Below are positions 1 to 9,282 of a stretch of 64,000 nucleotides of DNA, in pieces; within the stretch, counting starts at the first letter, position 1; every line of letters starts with the position of its first letter. Source of the stretch: JAGWRA01 sp963711505 (GTDB lineage Bacteria; Acidobacteriota; Vicinamibacteria; Vicinamibacterales; CAVVIG01). A program made the translations under genes and the position numbers. Location: NCBI GenBank assembly GCA_963711505.1, contig CAVQEJ010000001.1, positions 372,001-436,000 on the forward strand. The letters run 5' to 3'. The notes under the pieces were generated by a model that was not told the origin of the DNA, ran no database searches, and saw only the letters and a program-made list of their open reading frames with translations.

Positions 1-2
1 GC

Positions 3-503
3 TGCCGGCCGCATCTGGAACTGCCGCCGGTCTTCGTCCGGGCCGCCACCGACGACGACCGCGCGCCGCTCACGGAGCTCTTCGCCCGCGACTTCGGCCA
101 TACCGGCACGATCGTCGCCTACGGCGAGGACGTCTCGCTGGACGAGGCCCCGGCCATCGTTGCCGAGATGCGCGACGAGCTCGGCGGCGCCCTGGCGTAC
201 CGCCAGCGCGGCGACGCGTTCCACATCATCGCGCTCGCCACCGATCCGATGTGGCAGCGCTCGGGCGTCGGTGGCTATCTGCTCGCCGAAGCGGAGCTGA
301 TGACACGGCGGCTCGGCCTCGCCCGGCTCGTCGTGGCCACGACCAACGACAACCTGCCGGCGCTGTACTTCTATCAGCGCCACGCCTTCGAGATCGACGA
401 GGTCGTGCCGGGCGGCGTCCTGAGCCACCTCGGCGGTCGCGACATCACCGGCTTCGGCGGGATCCGGATCCGCGACGAGGTGCGGCTGCAGAAGCGAGTC
501 TGA
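3..503 (+). CDS. GNAT-family N-acetyltransferase, 5' end cut by window edge
   Basis: The frame is open to the left edge and ends with TGA at 501-503, leaving about 166 residues. An acetyl-CoA binding loop of the GNAT type is visible as QRSGVGGYLLAEAE, followed by a typical C-terminal strand-helix (NLPALYFYQRHAFE). GNAT enzymes move an acetyl group from acetyl-CoA to an amine; nothing visible here identifies the substrate. The internal ATG at 168 lies inside the fold and is not the start. The next gene is convergent, so no operon partner is seen. Confidence 0.75.
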   Translation, partial: CRPHLELPPVFVRAATDDDRAPLTELFARDFGHTGTIVAYGEDVSLDEAPAIVAEMRDELGGALAYRQRGDAFHIIALATDPMWQRSGVGGYLLAEAELMTRRLGLARLVVATTNDNLPALYFYQRHAFEIDEVVPGGVLSHLGGRDITGFGGIRIRDEVRLQKRV

Positions 504-563
504 CGCTGTAACGTGGAACGGAGAGCGTAGAACGACGAAAGGAAACGATGTCCTCCTCGCGCG

Positions 564-1073
564 TCAGCCCCCGAGGATCTTCTTCGTCAGTGCCGGGGTC
601 CGGCCGGCGAGCCGCGCGTACAGCGCGAGCTGACCGCGGTGGTATTCCTCGTGCGCGATGGCATGGTGCATCCAGGCCAGCCGCGTGCCCGGCTGGCCGT
701 CGAAGCGGGTGATGTACTGCAGCATGTGCAGCTCGCCGGCCCGCCGAATCTGCCGGTCCGCGCGGGCGTGGGTCGTCTGCAGCAGCGTCAGGATCGCCGC
801 GCGCGACGGCCGGCGGCTGATCCCCTTCGCGTATTCGCGGATGAGACGGGGAAACGGCTTGCGCGTGAAGTCGCCGTCGGGCCGGCTCAGCTCACCGCCG
901 ATCATCAGGCTCATTTCGATCAGATGCCGCGCCAGCTCGCTGGCCGTCCGGCTCTCCGGTGACGGCCGGCGATCGAGCGACGAGGCCGGCAGGTTGCGGA
1001 ATTCGTCGATGACGCCGCGCCTGGTGTACGCCCAGGCCTCCAGGGCTTCTTCGAGCAGCGTGCTATAGGTCAT
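564..1073 (-). CDS. DinB-like (YfiT/DinB superfamily) protein
   Basis: A 169-residue all-helical protein with the spacing of histidines typical of the DinB four-helix bundle: ARHLIEM near residue 48 and MHHAIAHEEYHRGQ near residue 135. In this superfamily three histidines bind a divalent metal. Members include thiol-dependent transferases and many damage-induced proteins of unknown role. The C-terminal HRGQLALYARLAG is the usual last helix. It stands alone, convergent with the acetyltransferase. The fold is well supported but the reaction is not. Confidence 0.75.
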   Translation of the reverse strand: MTYSTLLEEALEAWAYTRRGVIDEFRNLPASSLDRRPSPESRTASELARHLIEMSLMIGGELSRPDGDFTRKPFPRLIREYAKGISRRPSRAAILTLLQTTHARADRQIRRAGELHMLQYITRFDGQPGTRLAWMHHAIAHEEYHRGQLALYARLAGRTPALTKKILGG

Positions 1074-1379
1074 TTGTCCATCCTAGATCGTAACGGGAAG
1101 GGTCGGGGTGCGGGGCGAAGCTCACGCTCGACGGCTCGCACCGCGCGCCCGCGACCGGAACGGGTTGCGCGCGGGCGGCATGGGGCGTGGGGGCCCCATG
1201 AGCGGCGCGCTTCGCGGGGTGCCGGGGCCCCGCGATCAAACAGAGCCGCCGTTGGCGCGAGCGAGTGAAGGGAGCCGGGGCCGCCTTGCGCGACCGAGGA
1301 ATGGGAACGGTCGCGTCGGCGAGCTCCGCCGGAGTGCGAAGCACGAAGGCGAGGGTTCGGGGCGGAGCCCCGAAGTAAG
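1074..1379. repeat. Intergenic GC-rich palindromic stretch
   Basis: No gene is supported here. The stretch carries several palindromes, including CATGGGG at 1179-1185 paired with CCCCATG at 1194-1200, and TTCGGGGC at 1356-1363 paired with GCCCCGAA at 1367-1374. The second ends five bases before the next start codon. Blocks such as GGGGCCCCGCGATCAAA resemble the GGGGTGGGGCCCC elements at 17.0 and 25.5-25.7 kb, so this may be a degraded member of the same family. Confidence 0.5.
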
Positions 1380-2675
1380 ATGACCGCGGACACACCGATG
1401 AGCCCGATCGAAACCCCATACTGGTGGACGACCGCGCCGGAGCTGACGGTGGCGGTGGAGCCGCTGCCCGAGCGTGCCGACGTCGCGGTGATTGGCGGCG
1501 GCTATACCGGCCTGGCCGCGGCGCGCGAGATCGCCCTGCGCGGCGGGCGCGCGGTCGTGCTCGAGCAGGAGACGATCGGCTGGGGAGCGAGCTCGCGCAA
1601 CGGCGGGCAGGTGCTGACCGGCTTGACGCTCGGCGTGGCCACGCTGATCGGCCGCTACGGCCGTGCCGGCGCCCGGGCCTGGTTCCAGTGGGAGATGGCG
1701 GCGATCGACGCGCTCGAGCGGCTGATCGGCGACGAATCGATCGAGTGCGAGTTCGTCCGCTGCGGGCACGTCGAAGCCGCGGCGCGTCCCGCGCACTTCG
1801 ACGCGGCACGCCGCGAACGCGACCTGCTGGCACGCGAGTTCGGCTACGACGTCCGTCTGGTCCCGAAGGCGGAGGCCGCCGCCGAGCTCGGCTCCGACCT
1901 CTATCACGGCCTCGTCGTCGACGAGCGGAGCGCCCGGCTGCATCCGGCGCAGTACGTCCGCGGGCTGGCGCGCGCGGCGCAGCGGGCCGGTGCCATGCTG
2001 CACGAGCGGACGAGGGTCCGCGGCGTCCGGCGCGACGGCATGAGCGTGCGGATCGACACCGACCGGGGCGTTCTGCGGGCCGCGGAGGTGGTGCTCGCGA
2101 CCAACGGGTACACCGGTCCGGCCCTGCCGCCGCTGCGGCGTCGCCTCGTCGCCGTCGGGTTGTACATGGTGGCGACCGGACCGCTGCCGCGCGAGCTGGC
2201 CGACCGGCTGATTCCGCGGCGGCGCGTCGTGTACGACTCGTGGCACCTGCTGCACTACTTCCACATCACGTCCGATAACCGGTTGCTGTTCGGCGGGCGC
2301 GCCACCTTCGCGCGGCCGTCGCCGGCGACGCTGCGGGCGAGCGCCGCGACGCTGCAGGCCGATCTGGTCCGGGTCTTCCCGGAACTGGCCGGCGTGGCCG
2401 TGGAGTACGTCTGGGGCGGACTGGTCGGGCTGGCGCGCGATCGGATGCCGCACGCCGGCCGGATCGGCAGCTGGCACTACGCCGCCGGCTATGCCGGCCA
2501 CGGCATCGCGTCGGCCACGGCGCTCGGGCGGGCGGTGGCGCGGCAACTGCTGGGCGAACGCCCGGCGGATCCCCCGCTGCAGCTGCCGTGTCCGGCGATA
2601 CCGCTGTACCGGGGCCGGCCCTGGTTCCTGCCGGCCGTTTCCGCCTGGTACCGGCTGAAGGACCGGCTGGGTTGA
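1380..2675 (+). CDS. FAD-dependent oxidoreductase, DAO family (gamma-glutamylputrescine oxidase-like)
   Basis: A 431-residue protein with the N-terminal dinucleotide-binding motif VIGGGYTGLAAA near residue 34. The opening segment PYWWTTAP and the SSRNGGQV motif are typical of the PuuB/OrdL group of D-amino-acid-oxidase-fold enzymes. These oxidise a secondary or primary amine to an imine with FAD and release hydrogen peroxide. C-terminal motifs VWGGLVGLARDRMPH and YAAGYAGHGIA complete the FAD site. The start has no clear ribosome binding site and sits just after a hairpin; the ATG at 1398 is an alternative. No other putrescine-pathway gene is adjacent, so the substrate is open. Confidence 0.8.
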   Translation: MTADTPMSPIETPYWWTTAPELTVAVEPLPERADVAVIGGGYTGLAAAREIALRGGRAVVLEQETIGWGASSRNGGQVLTGLTLGVATLIGRYGRAGARAWFQWEMAAIDALERLIGDESIECEFVRCGHVEAAARPAHFDAARRERDLLAREFGYDVRLVPKAEAAAELGSDLYHGLVVDERSARLHPAQYVRGLARAAQRAGAMLHERTRVRGVRRDGMSVRIDTDRGVLRAAEVVLATNGYTGPALPPLRRRLVAVGLYMVATGPLPRELADRLIPRRRVVYDSWHLLHYFHITSDNRLLFGGRATFARPSPATLRASAATLQADLVRVFPELAGVAVEYVWGGLVGLARDRMPHAGRIGSWHYAAGYAGHGIASATALGRAVARQLLGERPADPPLQLPCPAIPLYRGRPWFLPAVSAWYRLKDRLG

Positions 2676-2696
2676 GGCGGCTGACCACAGGCGTGC

Positions 2697-2715
2697 TATA
2701 CTGACCCTTCGGTCA
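2697..2715 (+). promoter_or_regulatory. Likely promoter -10 and TetR operator
   Basis: TATACT at 2697-2702 is a good -10 box. It touches the inverted repeat TGACC-CTTC-GGTCA at 2702-2715, which lies 22 bases before the TetR-family start. The arrangement is typical of a self-repressing TetR regulator whose operator covers the transcription start. A TTGAGG 19 bases upstream of the -10 box is only a weak -35 candidate. Confidence 0.55.
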
Positions 2716-2736
2716 TTTCGTTGGAATAGCCGTCTG

Positions 2737-3351
2737 ATGTCTGCCCGACGCCGCACCCGCCGCGAGGTGCTCTCCGAGTTCCGCTGCGCCGAGATCACGG
2801 CCGCCGCCCGATCCGTCTTCGCCGCCAAGGGCTTCGCCGAGGCGACCGTCGACGAGATCGCCCAGGTCGCCGGGGTCGCCAAGGGGACGCTGTACCTCTA
2901 TTACCGGTCGAAGCGCGCCATCTACCTCGCCGCCGTCCGCAGCGGGCTGGATGAGCTGCTCGTGCGCCTCCGGCAGCAGCTCGACGAGGCCACGACGGTC
3001 GAGGACACGATCCGGGCGTTCGTCCGGACGCGCCTCGCGTATTTCGACGAGCACCGCGACTTCTTCCGGATCTACTACTCCGAGTTCACCAACCTGCTCT
3101 CGGTCGCGCCGGCTTCGCAGCGGTTCGTCCGCGAGATGTACCTCGAACAGATTCAGATGCTCGCCACGGCCATCCAGGCCGCCGGGAACCGGACGGCCGT
3201 CCGGCCGCTCGATCCCGGAAAGGTCGCGCTGGCGATCGGCGAGCTGACCCGCGGCCTCAACAGCGAGCGGGCGCTGCGCGGGTCGCAGCGCAGCGTCGAG
3301 GAAGACGTCGCGTTCGTGTTCGATCTCATCTGGAACGGCCTGGAACGATGA
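2737..3351 (+). CDS. TetR/AcrR-family transcriptional repressor
   Basis: A 204-residue protein with a classic N-terminal TetR helix-turn-helix (TVDEIAQVAGVAKGTLYLYY, about residues 39-58) and a divergent all-helical ligand-binding domain behind it. It lies 22 bases downstream of an apparent operator and its stop overlaps the start of the DHA2 transporter (ATGA at 3348). The two should therefore be co-transcribed and the repressor probably controls efflux. The ligand cannot be told from sequence. Confidence 0.9.
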   Translation: MSARRRTRREVLSEFRCAEITAAARSVFAAKGFAEATVDEIAQVAGVAKGTLYLYYRSKRAIYLAAVRSGLDELLVRLRQQLDEATTVEDTIRAFVRTRLAYFDEHRDFFRIYYSEFTNLLSVAPASQRFVREMYLEQIQMLATAIQAAGNRTAVRPLDPGKVALAIGELTRGLNSERALRGSQRSVEEDVAFVFDLIWNGLER

Positions 3352-4913
3352 CAGACGCGTACGAGCCGGAGCACCGGCACATCAATCCCTGGATCATCGC
3401 GGTCGCCGTCATGTTGGCCACCTTCATGGAGGTGCTCGACACGACGGTCGTCAACGTGTCGCTGCCCCACATCGCCGGGAGCCTGTCGGCCACCATCGAC
3501 GAATCGACCTGGACGCTCACCTCGTATCTGGTGGCCAACGCGATCATCCTGCCGATCACCGGCTGGCTGGCCAACACGTTCGGCCGCAAGCGCCTGCTCA
3601 CGGCATCGGTGACCGGTTTCACCATCGCCTCCTTTCTCTGCGGGCTGGCGCCGAATCTCCCGACGCTCGTGGTCTTCCGCGTGATTCAGGGCGCGGCCGG
3701 CGGGGCGCTGCAGCCGATCTCGCAGGCGGTGCTGCTCGAGGCGTTCCCGCCGCACGAGCGCGGCAAGGCCATGGCCTTCTGGGGCCTCGGCATCGTCGTC
3801 GCGCCCATCCTCGGACCGGTGCTCGGCGGGTGGCTGACCGACAGCTACAGCTGGCGGTGGGTGTTCTACATCAACATCCCGGTCGGCATCGTCTCGCTGA
3901 TCATGACGAAGCTGTACATCTTCGATCCGCCCTACATCCGCCGGAGCGGGAAGGGGATCGACTACTGGGGCATCGGCATGCTGGCCGTCGGCATCGGCGC
4001 GCTGCAGATCGTGCTCGACAAGGGGCAGGAAGTCGACTGGTTCTCGTCGCACTGGATCACCGGCCTCATGGTCACGGCCATCGTCCTGCTGTCCATCTTC
4101 ATCCTCTGGGAGCTGATGGTCGGGAACCCGGTCGTCGATCTGCGGGTCTTCAAGCTCAGGACCTACGCGGCCGGCGTCTTCCTGATGACGACACTCGGCT
4201 TCGTGCTCTACGGGAGCCTGGTGCTGCTGCCGATCATGCTCCAGACGCTGTTCGGCTATCCGGCGCTGCAGGCCGGCATCGCCATGGCGCCGCGCGGCAT
4301 CGGCTCGTTCATCTTCATGCCGATCGTCGGCATGATGCTCGGCAAGTACGACGCGCGGAAGATCCTGATCGTCGGCGTCATCCTCAGCGCCTGGACGCTC
4401 ATCTGGCTCGGCGACATCAACCTGAATGCCGGCTACTGGGACATCTTCTGGCCGCAGTTCATGCAGGGGGTGGGCATGGCCTTCGTGTTCGTGCCGCTCA
4501 CCACGATCACGATGGATCCCATTCCCAGGGAACGGATGGGGAACGCCACCAGCCTCTTCAACGTGATGCGGAACATCGGCGGCAGCTTCGGCATCGCCAC
4601 CGCCTCGACGCTGCTGGCGCGGCGCCAGCAGGTGCACATCAACGTGATGGGCGCCCACGTGAATCCGTACAGCGGTGCCTCGCGCGCGATGTTCCAGCAG
4701 ATCCAGGGCGGGTTCCTGGCCGCCGGCTCCGATCCGACGACCGCCGCGCACCAGACGTCCCAGGCGCTGTTCGGCATCGTGCGTCAGCAGGCCGCCATGA
4801 TGTCGTTCGTCGAGATCTTCTGGTGGTTCGGCGCGCTGTTCTTCGCGGCGCTCCCGCTCATCTTCCTCATGCGCCGCCCGAGCGGCAAGCCCGGCAGCGT
4901 CGCCGCGCATTAG
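3348..4913 (+). CDS. DHA2-family MFS multidrug efflux transporter (EmrB/QacA type)
   Basis: A 521-residue protein of the 14-helix DHA2 branch of the major facilitator superfamily, working as a proton antiporter in the inner membrane. Visible motifs are the DHA2 opening MEVLDTTVVNVSLP, motif A in the first cytoplasmic loop (LANTFGRKRLL) and motif C (APILGPVLGGW). The start ATG overlaps the stop of the TetR gene, so the two are translationally coupled. No HlyD/EmrA-type adaptor follows, so an outer-membrane route would need a partner encoded elsewhere. Confidence 0.9.
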   Translation: MTDAYEPEHRHINPWIIAVAVMLATFMEVLDTTVVNVSLPHIAGSLSATIDESTWTLTSYLVANAIILPITGWLANTFGRKRLLTASVTGFTIASFLCGLAPNLPTLVVFRVIQGAAGGALQPISQAVLLEAFPPHERGKAMAFWGLGIVVAPILGPVLGGWLTDSYSWRWVFYINIPVGIVSLIMTKLYIFDPPYIRRSGKGIDYWGIGMLAVGIGALQIVLDKGQEVDWFSSHWITGLMVTAIVLLSIFILWELMVGNPVVDLRVFKLRTYAAGVFLMTTLGFVLYGSLVLLPIMLQTLFGYPALQAGIAMAPRGIGSFIFMPIVGMMLGKYDARKILIVGVILSAWTLIWLGDINLNAGYWDIFWPQFMQGVGMAFVFVPLTTITMDPIPRERMGNATSLFNVMRNIGGSFGIATASTLLARRQQVHINVMGAHVNPYSGASRAMFQQIQGGFLAAGSDPTTAAHQTSQALFGIVRQQAAMMSFVEIFWWFGALFFAALPLIFLMRRPSGKPGSVAAH

Positions 4914-5096
4914 GAAGATACGCGTAGGCGGTAGGGGACAGGCCATAGGCGATAGGGCTGCGTCGCGCGCTCCGGTGGTCGCGCGACGACTGCCTTGAAA
5001 ACGCAGGCGCGAAGTGCCGCGAGCGCTGCATCGCCGCATGAGCGCCTACCGCCGATAGCCCATCGCCCAACTCGGTCATTCCGCGGGAGTCTCCGA
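4914..5096. repeat. Intergenic periodic/inverted repeat (GGTAGG/GATAGG family)
   Basis: A noncoding spacer built from related short words: GGCGGTAGG, CATAGGCGATAGG and, in the opposite orientation near 5045-5070, CCTACCGCCGATAGCC and CATCGCCC. The two ends could pair into a large hairpin. The same words recur at 28727-28760. An in-frame TTG extension of the decarboxylase through this repeat is rejected. Confidence 0.5.
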
Positions 5097-6536
5097 GTGC
5101 CTACCGATCCGGCCGATCTCGAGTTCAGTGCCGAGGCGATGCGCGCGATGGGGGACGCCGTGCTGGCCCGCGTCGTCGCGCACGTGGCGGCGGCGGGCAC
5201 GCAGCCGAGCTGCGGCACGGTGGACGCCCTCGACGAGTACCGTGCCATGCGGGAGCGGGCGCCCGAGGAGGCCGCGCCGCTCGAGCCGCTGCTCGCGCAG
5301 CTCTTCGATCGCTGGATCCCGCAGTCGTTCACCACGATCGGACCCGGCTATTTCGCCTACATCCCCGGCGGCGGCCTGTTCCCGGCCGCGCTCGCCGACC
5401 TCATCGCCGACACGACGAACCGGTTCACCGGCATCTGGCAGGCGGCGCCCGCACTGGTCCAGCTCGAAGCGAACGTCCTCGACTGGTTCCGCGACTGGAT
5501 GCAGTTCCCCCTCGGCGCCCGCGGGCTGCTGACCACGGGCGGATCGATGGCGAACTTCAACGCCATCGTCGCGGCGCGCGAGCGGCACCTCGGCCCCGAG
5601 ATCCGCCGCGGCGTGCTCTATGCGTCGAACCAGGTGCACCACTCGGTCCTGAAGTCGGCGAAGCTCGCCGGCATCATGCCCGACCGCGTGCGGCCAATCG
5701 CGGTCGACGACCGGTTCCGCATGCGGCCGGACGCCCTTGCCGACGCGATTGCGCGCGACCGCGCCGACGGGCTGACGCCGTTCATGGTCGTCTCGACGGC
5801 GGGCACGACGAACACCGGCGCCGTGGATCCGCTGGAGGCGATAGCGGACGTCTGTGCGGCCGGGCAGCTCTGGCATCACATCGACGGCGCCTACGGGGCG
5901 TTCTTCCATGCCTGCCCCGAGCTGCGCCCGCTGCTGGCGGGACTGCCGCGCGCCGACTCGCTGACGCTCGATCCGCACAAGGGCCTCTTCCTGCCGTACG
6001 GCACGGGTGCCCTGCTGGTGCGCGACGGCGCGGCCCTGCGGGCGGCACACGAAGCGACGGCCCCCTACCTGCCGCCCATGCCCGACGCCGCGGAGTTCTA
6101 CGATCCCAGCCAGCACGGCCCCGAGCTCTCGCGCGGCTTTCCCGGGCTGCGCGTCTGGCTGTGCGTGAAGCTCTACGGTGCGGCCAGACTGCGGGCCGCC
6201 ATTGCCGAGAAGCGCGCGCTCGCCGTTGAAGCCGCCGACAAGGTGGCCGCCATTCCCGGCATCGTGCTCGATGCGCCCCCGCAACTGTCGCTCTTCGCGT
6301 TCCATCTCGAATGGCCCGGCGCCACGCCGGCTCAGCAGGACGCGGCCACGCGCCTGCTGCTGTCGCGCGTCACCGCCCGCGGCGAGGTCATGCTGACCGG
6401 GTGCACGGTGGACGGCCGCTTTCTCGGCCGGATCTGCGTGCTGAGCTTCCGGACGCACCACCAGCACATGCAGATCTGCGTCGATCAGCTGGCCGAGGAA
6501 GCGGCCGCGATCCTGCGCAACCCTCCTTCGCACTGA
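5097..6536 (+). CDS. PLP-dependent amino-acid decarboxylase, aromatic-L-amino-acid decarboxylase family
   Basis: The chosen GTG start at 5097 has GGAG about nine bases upstream and gives 479 residues, the usual length for group II decarboxylases. The cofactor lysine is visible in the motif LDPHKGLFLPYGTG (Lys295), preceded by HIDGAYGAFF, whose aspartate pairs with the PLP pyridine nitrogen. GGSMANFNAIVAARE is the cofactor-phosphate segment. The enzyme should remove CO2 from an aromatic or related amino acid to make an amine; the exact substrate is unknown. An upstream in-frame TTG at 4995 would translate intergenic repeat DNA and was not used. Confidence 0.85.
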   Translation: MPTDPADLEFSAEAMRAMGDAVLARVVAHVAAAGTQPSCGTVDALDEYRAMRERAPEEAAPLEPLLAQLFDRWIPQSFTTIGPGYFAYIPGGGLFPAALADLIADTTNRFTGIWQAAPALVQLEANVLDWFRDWMQFPLGARGLLTTGGSMANFNAIVAARERHLGPEIRRGVLYASNQVHHSVLKSAKLAGIMPDRVRPIAVDDRFRMRPDALADAIARDRADGLTPFMVVSTAGTTNTGAVDPLEAIADVCAAGQLWHHIDGAYGAFFHACPELRPLLAGLPRADSLTLDPHKGLFLPYGTGALLVRDGAALRAAHEATAPYLPPMPDAAEFYDPSQHGPELSRGFPGLRVWLCVKLYGAARLRAAIAEKRALAVEAADKVAAIPGIVLDAPPQLSLFAFHLEWPGATPAQQDAATRLLLSRVTARGEVMLTGCTVDGRFLGRICVLSFRTHHQHMQICVDQLAEEAAAILRNPPSH

Positions 6537-6694
6537 GAGGACATTTCCGTTGTTCACCGCCATCGCCGGCCGCGGCCGTGTCACGTCTCCCCGGCTCCCA
6601 GGTCTAAGAGTGAAGGCCGAGGGAACGCTTCATGCTTCCTTCGGCAGGAGCCGGCGCCGAAGCCGCCCGGCTTCACCGGGAGAGGACATTCCCG
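6535..6694 (+). repeat. Direct repeat pair GAGAGGACATTYCCG
   Basis: GAGAGGACATTTCCG at 6535-6549 overlaps the decarboxylase stop. It recurs as GAGAGGACATTCCCG at 6680-6694, just upstream of the receptor gene (14 of 15 bases the same). It may be regulatory or a short dispersed repeat. The rest of the 6537-6741 spacer shows small GC palindromes and no gene. Confidence 0.35.
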
Positions 6695-6741
6695 GGACTG
6701 TCGGGAGCCGGTAAAGACCGGCGCGGCCCGCGACGTTATCC

Positions 6742-9201
6742 ATGAATGTGAGCGTGCGCCGCCTCCTGCTGCCGGTGCTCCTGGCAGCGTTCTGCGCGAC
6801 CGTCGTGGCAGCCGACGGCAGCGGTGTCCACGGACGGGTTGTCGACGCCAGCGGTCTCGCCCTGCCCGGCGTCACGGTCGAGCTGGCGCCAAGGCCGTCG
6901 GGCACGCCGCTCGTCGCGGTGACCGATACGTCAGGCACGTACACGATCGACGCGCCCGCCGGCCACTACGACCTGCGCGCGTCCCTGTCCGGATTCCAGA
7001 GCTTCTCGCGCGCGGACGTTGCGGTCGGCTCGCTGCCGCTCGACCTGGACATCACGCTGCAGATTGCCGCGTTGCAGACGGAGGTCACCGTGATGGCCGA
7101 GCCCCACGCGCTCGTCTCGACGCCGGGCGTCGACCAGCCGGCCATCGTCACCCGCAAGCTGTTCGACAACGCGCTGCTCTGGAACAACGTCTACAGCGAC
7201 GCCCTGCCGCTGCTGCCGAACGTCGTCCGGGCGCCCAACGGCCAGATCAGCGTGGCCGGCGCCCGCACGCAGCAGGGCGGCCTGCAGATGAACGGCTTCA
7301 ACGAATCGGACCCGGTGAACGGTGAGCCGTCGACCATCATTCCGCTCGAGTCGGTCGGCTCGATGCAGGTCTACTCCGGCTTCTATCCCGCCGACATCGG
7401 CGGGGCCTCCGCCGGGGTGACGACCATCGACACGCGGCCCGGCAGCGACCTGTTCCAGTTCCGCACGATCGGCTTCGTGCCGCGCATGCGCTTCAGCGGC
7501 GGCGGCTTCCTCGGAGGCGTCGAGTCGTGGGAGCCGAGCGTCGGCGTGCGCGGGCCCATCGTCAAGGGACGCGCCTGGTTCGCCGAGTCGCTCGACTATC
7601 AGTACAACGAGAACCAGTTCGAGACGGCGGCCGGCACGCAGTTCAACCTCTTCAGGTCCCTGACGGCGATGTCGCAGGTCGACCTGCAGCTCGCCAGCAG
7701 CCATCACCTGAGCCTCGCGTTCCTCAGCGATCCCCAGACGACCGACTATGCCGGCGTCACGCAGTTCACGCCGTTGTCGACGACGCCCCGGCTGCACCAG
7801 GGCGGATGGAGCAGCACGGCGGAGGACCGCCTGACCTTCGGCTCGTCGGCGACGCTCGAGTCGCGGTTCGCGGTCAGTCATGTCGACGACTCGGTGATGC
7901 CACACGGGATCGACCCGTACCTGATCGGGCACGACGTCACGACCGGGAGCTATTTCGATACGCAGGTCGATTCCGCCTATCGCGTGGAGGGCGGGTCGAC
8001 GCTGAGCCGGCTGCTCGGGAACGAGATGGGGCAGCACCTCCTGAAGGGGGGCGCGACGGTCGGCTACGACACGACCGACGGGACGGACGCGAGCGCACCG
8101 GTGAGCTTCCTGCGTGGCGACGGCTCGATCAGCGAGACCCTCGGCTTTCCCGGCGCGGCCGTGCTGTCCGCGTCGGCGTACCGGACCAGCGCGTTCCTGC
8201 AGGACAGCTGGACGCCCGTCAACCCGCTGACCGTCGACGTCGGTGTCCGCTACGATCGCTCTTCGGCGGCGGCGTCGGGCGTTCTGGCCCCGCGGATCGG
8301 CTGGACGATGAAGCTCCCCGACGGCGCATCGACACTGAGTGGCGGATATGGTGTGTTTGCCGACAAGGTCGTGCTGCAGGCGCTGACTTTCGGCCAGCTG
8401 CCGCCCAGGCTGATCCAGATGTACACCGTGCAGGGAACGCCGGACGGTCCCGCCCGGCTGTATCGGAACGCGCTGGTTGGACCACTGCAGATCCCGCGGG
8501 CCACCGGCTGGAGCCTGGAGTACGACCGGACGTTCCCTGACGGCTGGCTGACCCGTGTGAAGTACGAGAACCGGCAGGGGACGAACGAGCCGATCGTCAC
8601 GCCGGAGATCCTGTCGGCGACCGCCGGCCTGATGGCCCTCAGCAGCACCGGCCGGTCGCAGGCCTGGAGCATCGAGACAACGGTCGGCTACCGGTCGCCG
8701 CGTCATGACGACGAATGGTATGCCTCCTACGTGCGGTCCTCGTCGACCGGCGACCTGAACGACCTGAACAGCATCGCCGGCCTGTTCGAGGCGCCGCTGG
8801 TGCAGCCGGACGCGGTGGGACCACTCGCCGTCGACACCCCGAACCGACTGCTGACCTGGGGGGTGCTGCAGCTGCCTCTCGGGCTCAGCCTGTCGCCGTT
8901 CATCGAAGTCCGCAGCGGCTTCCCGTTTACGGCCGTCGACGACCAGTGGGCCGTCGTCGGCCTGCAGAACGGCCAGCGGTACGCGCCATTCGCGTCGCTC
9001 AACCTGGCCGTCTACAAGATCGTGCGCGTCTCCCGGCGTCTGCCCGCCGCTCGCCTGGGACTCCAGGTCTTCAACCTCGTGTCGGCCAACAACGCCCGCG
9101 ATATCCAGACCGACGTCACGAGCACGGCGTACGGCACGACGTACAATCCGGCTCCACGCTCGTTCGACGGCTTCTTCGAGCTGCTCTGGGGCAGACGCTG
9201 A
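6742..9201 (+). CDS. TonB-dependent receptor, Oar-like, with carboxypeptidase-regulatory-like domain
   Basis: An 819-residue outer-membrane protein. It has a signal peptide (LLLPVLLAAFCATVVA), a carboxypeptidase-regulatory-like domain at about residues 28-105 (GRVVDASGLALPGVTVEL), a plug domain from about 118 to 230 (QMNGFNESDPVNGEPSTI) and a long beta barrel. Such receptors take up large or scarce substrates using TonB energy. It is shorter than most Oar-type receptors and is unbroken, unlike the three others in this window. The following MBL-fold gene is in the same direction 81 bases on. The substrate is unknown. Confidence 0.85.
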   Translation: MNVSVRRLLLPVLLAAFCATVVAADGSGVHGRVVDASGLALPGVTVELAPRPSGTPLVAVTDTSGTYTIDAPAGHYDLRASLSGFQSFSRADVAVGSLPLDLDITLQIAALQTEVTVMAEPHALVSTPGVDQPAIVTRKLFDNALLWNNVYSDALPLLPNVVRAPNGQISVAGARTQQGGLQMNGFNESDPVNGEPSTIIPLESVGSMQVYSGFYPADIGGASAGVTTIDTRPGSDLFQFRTIGFVPRMRFSGGGFLGGVESWEPSVGVRGPIVKGRAWFAESLDYQYNENQFETAAGTQFNLFRSLTAMSQVDLQLASSHHLSLAFLSDPQTTDYAGVTQFTPLSTTPRLHQGGWSSTAEDRLTFGSSATLESRFAVSHVDDSVMPHGIDPYLIGHDVTTGSYFDTQVDSAYRVEGGSTLSRLLGNEMGQHLLKGGATVGYDTTDGTDASAPVSFLRGDGSISETLGFPGAAVLSASAYRTSAFLQDSWTPVNPLTVDVGVRYDRSSAAASGVLAPRIGWTMKLPDGASTLSGGYGVFADKVVLQALTFGQLPPRLIQMYTVQGTPDGPARLYRNALVGPLQIPRATGWSLEYDRTFPDGWLTRVKYENRQGTNEPIVTPEILSATAGLMALSSTGRSQAWSIETTVGYRSPRHDDEWYASYVRSSSTGDLNDLNSIAGLFEAPLVQPDAVGPLAVDTPNRLLTWGVLQLPLGLSLSPFIEVRSGFPFTAVDDQWAVVGLQNGQRYAPFASLNLAVYKIVRVSRRLPAARLGLQVFNLVSANNARDIQTDVTSTAYGTTYNPAPRSFDGFFELLWGRR

Positions 9202-9282
9202 GTTCCCGACTTGACCCGGCGGCGGCCGGCCCGTTCTAATGCAGACTGAGCACGGGTCGCGCATCCGAAGGGGGAGCAGGTC

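Noticed and set aside
4995..5096. N-terminal extension of the PLP decarboxylase from TTG 4995
   Set aside because: It translates intergenic repeat DNA; the GTG at 5097 has a ribosome binding site and gives the family length.
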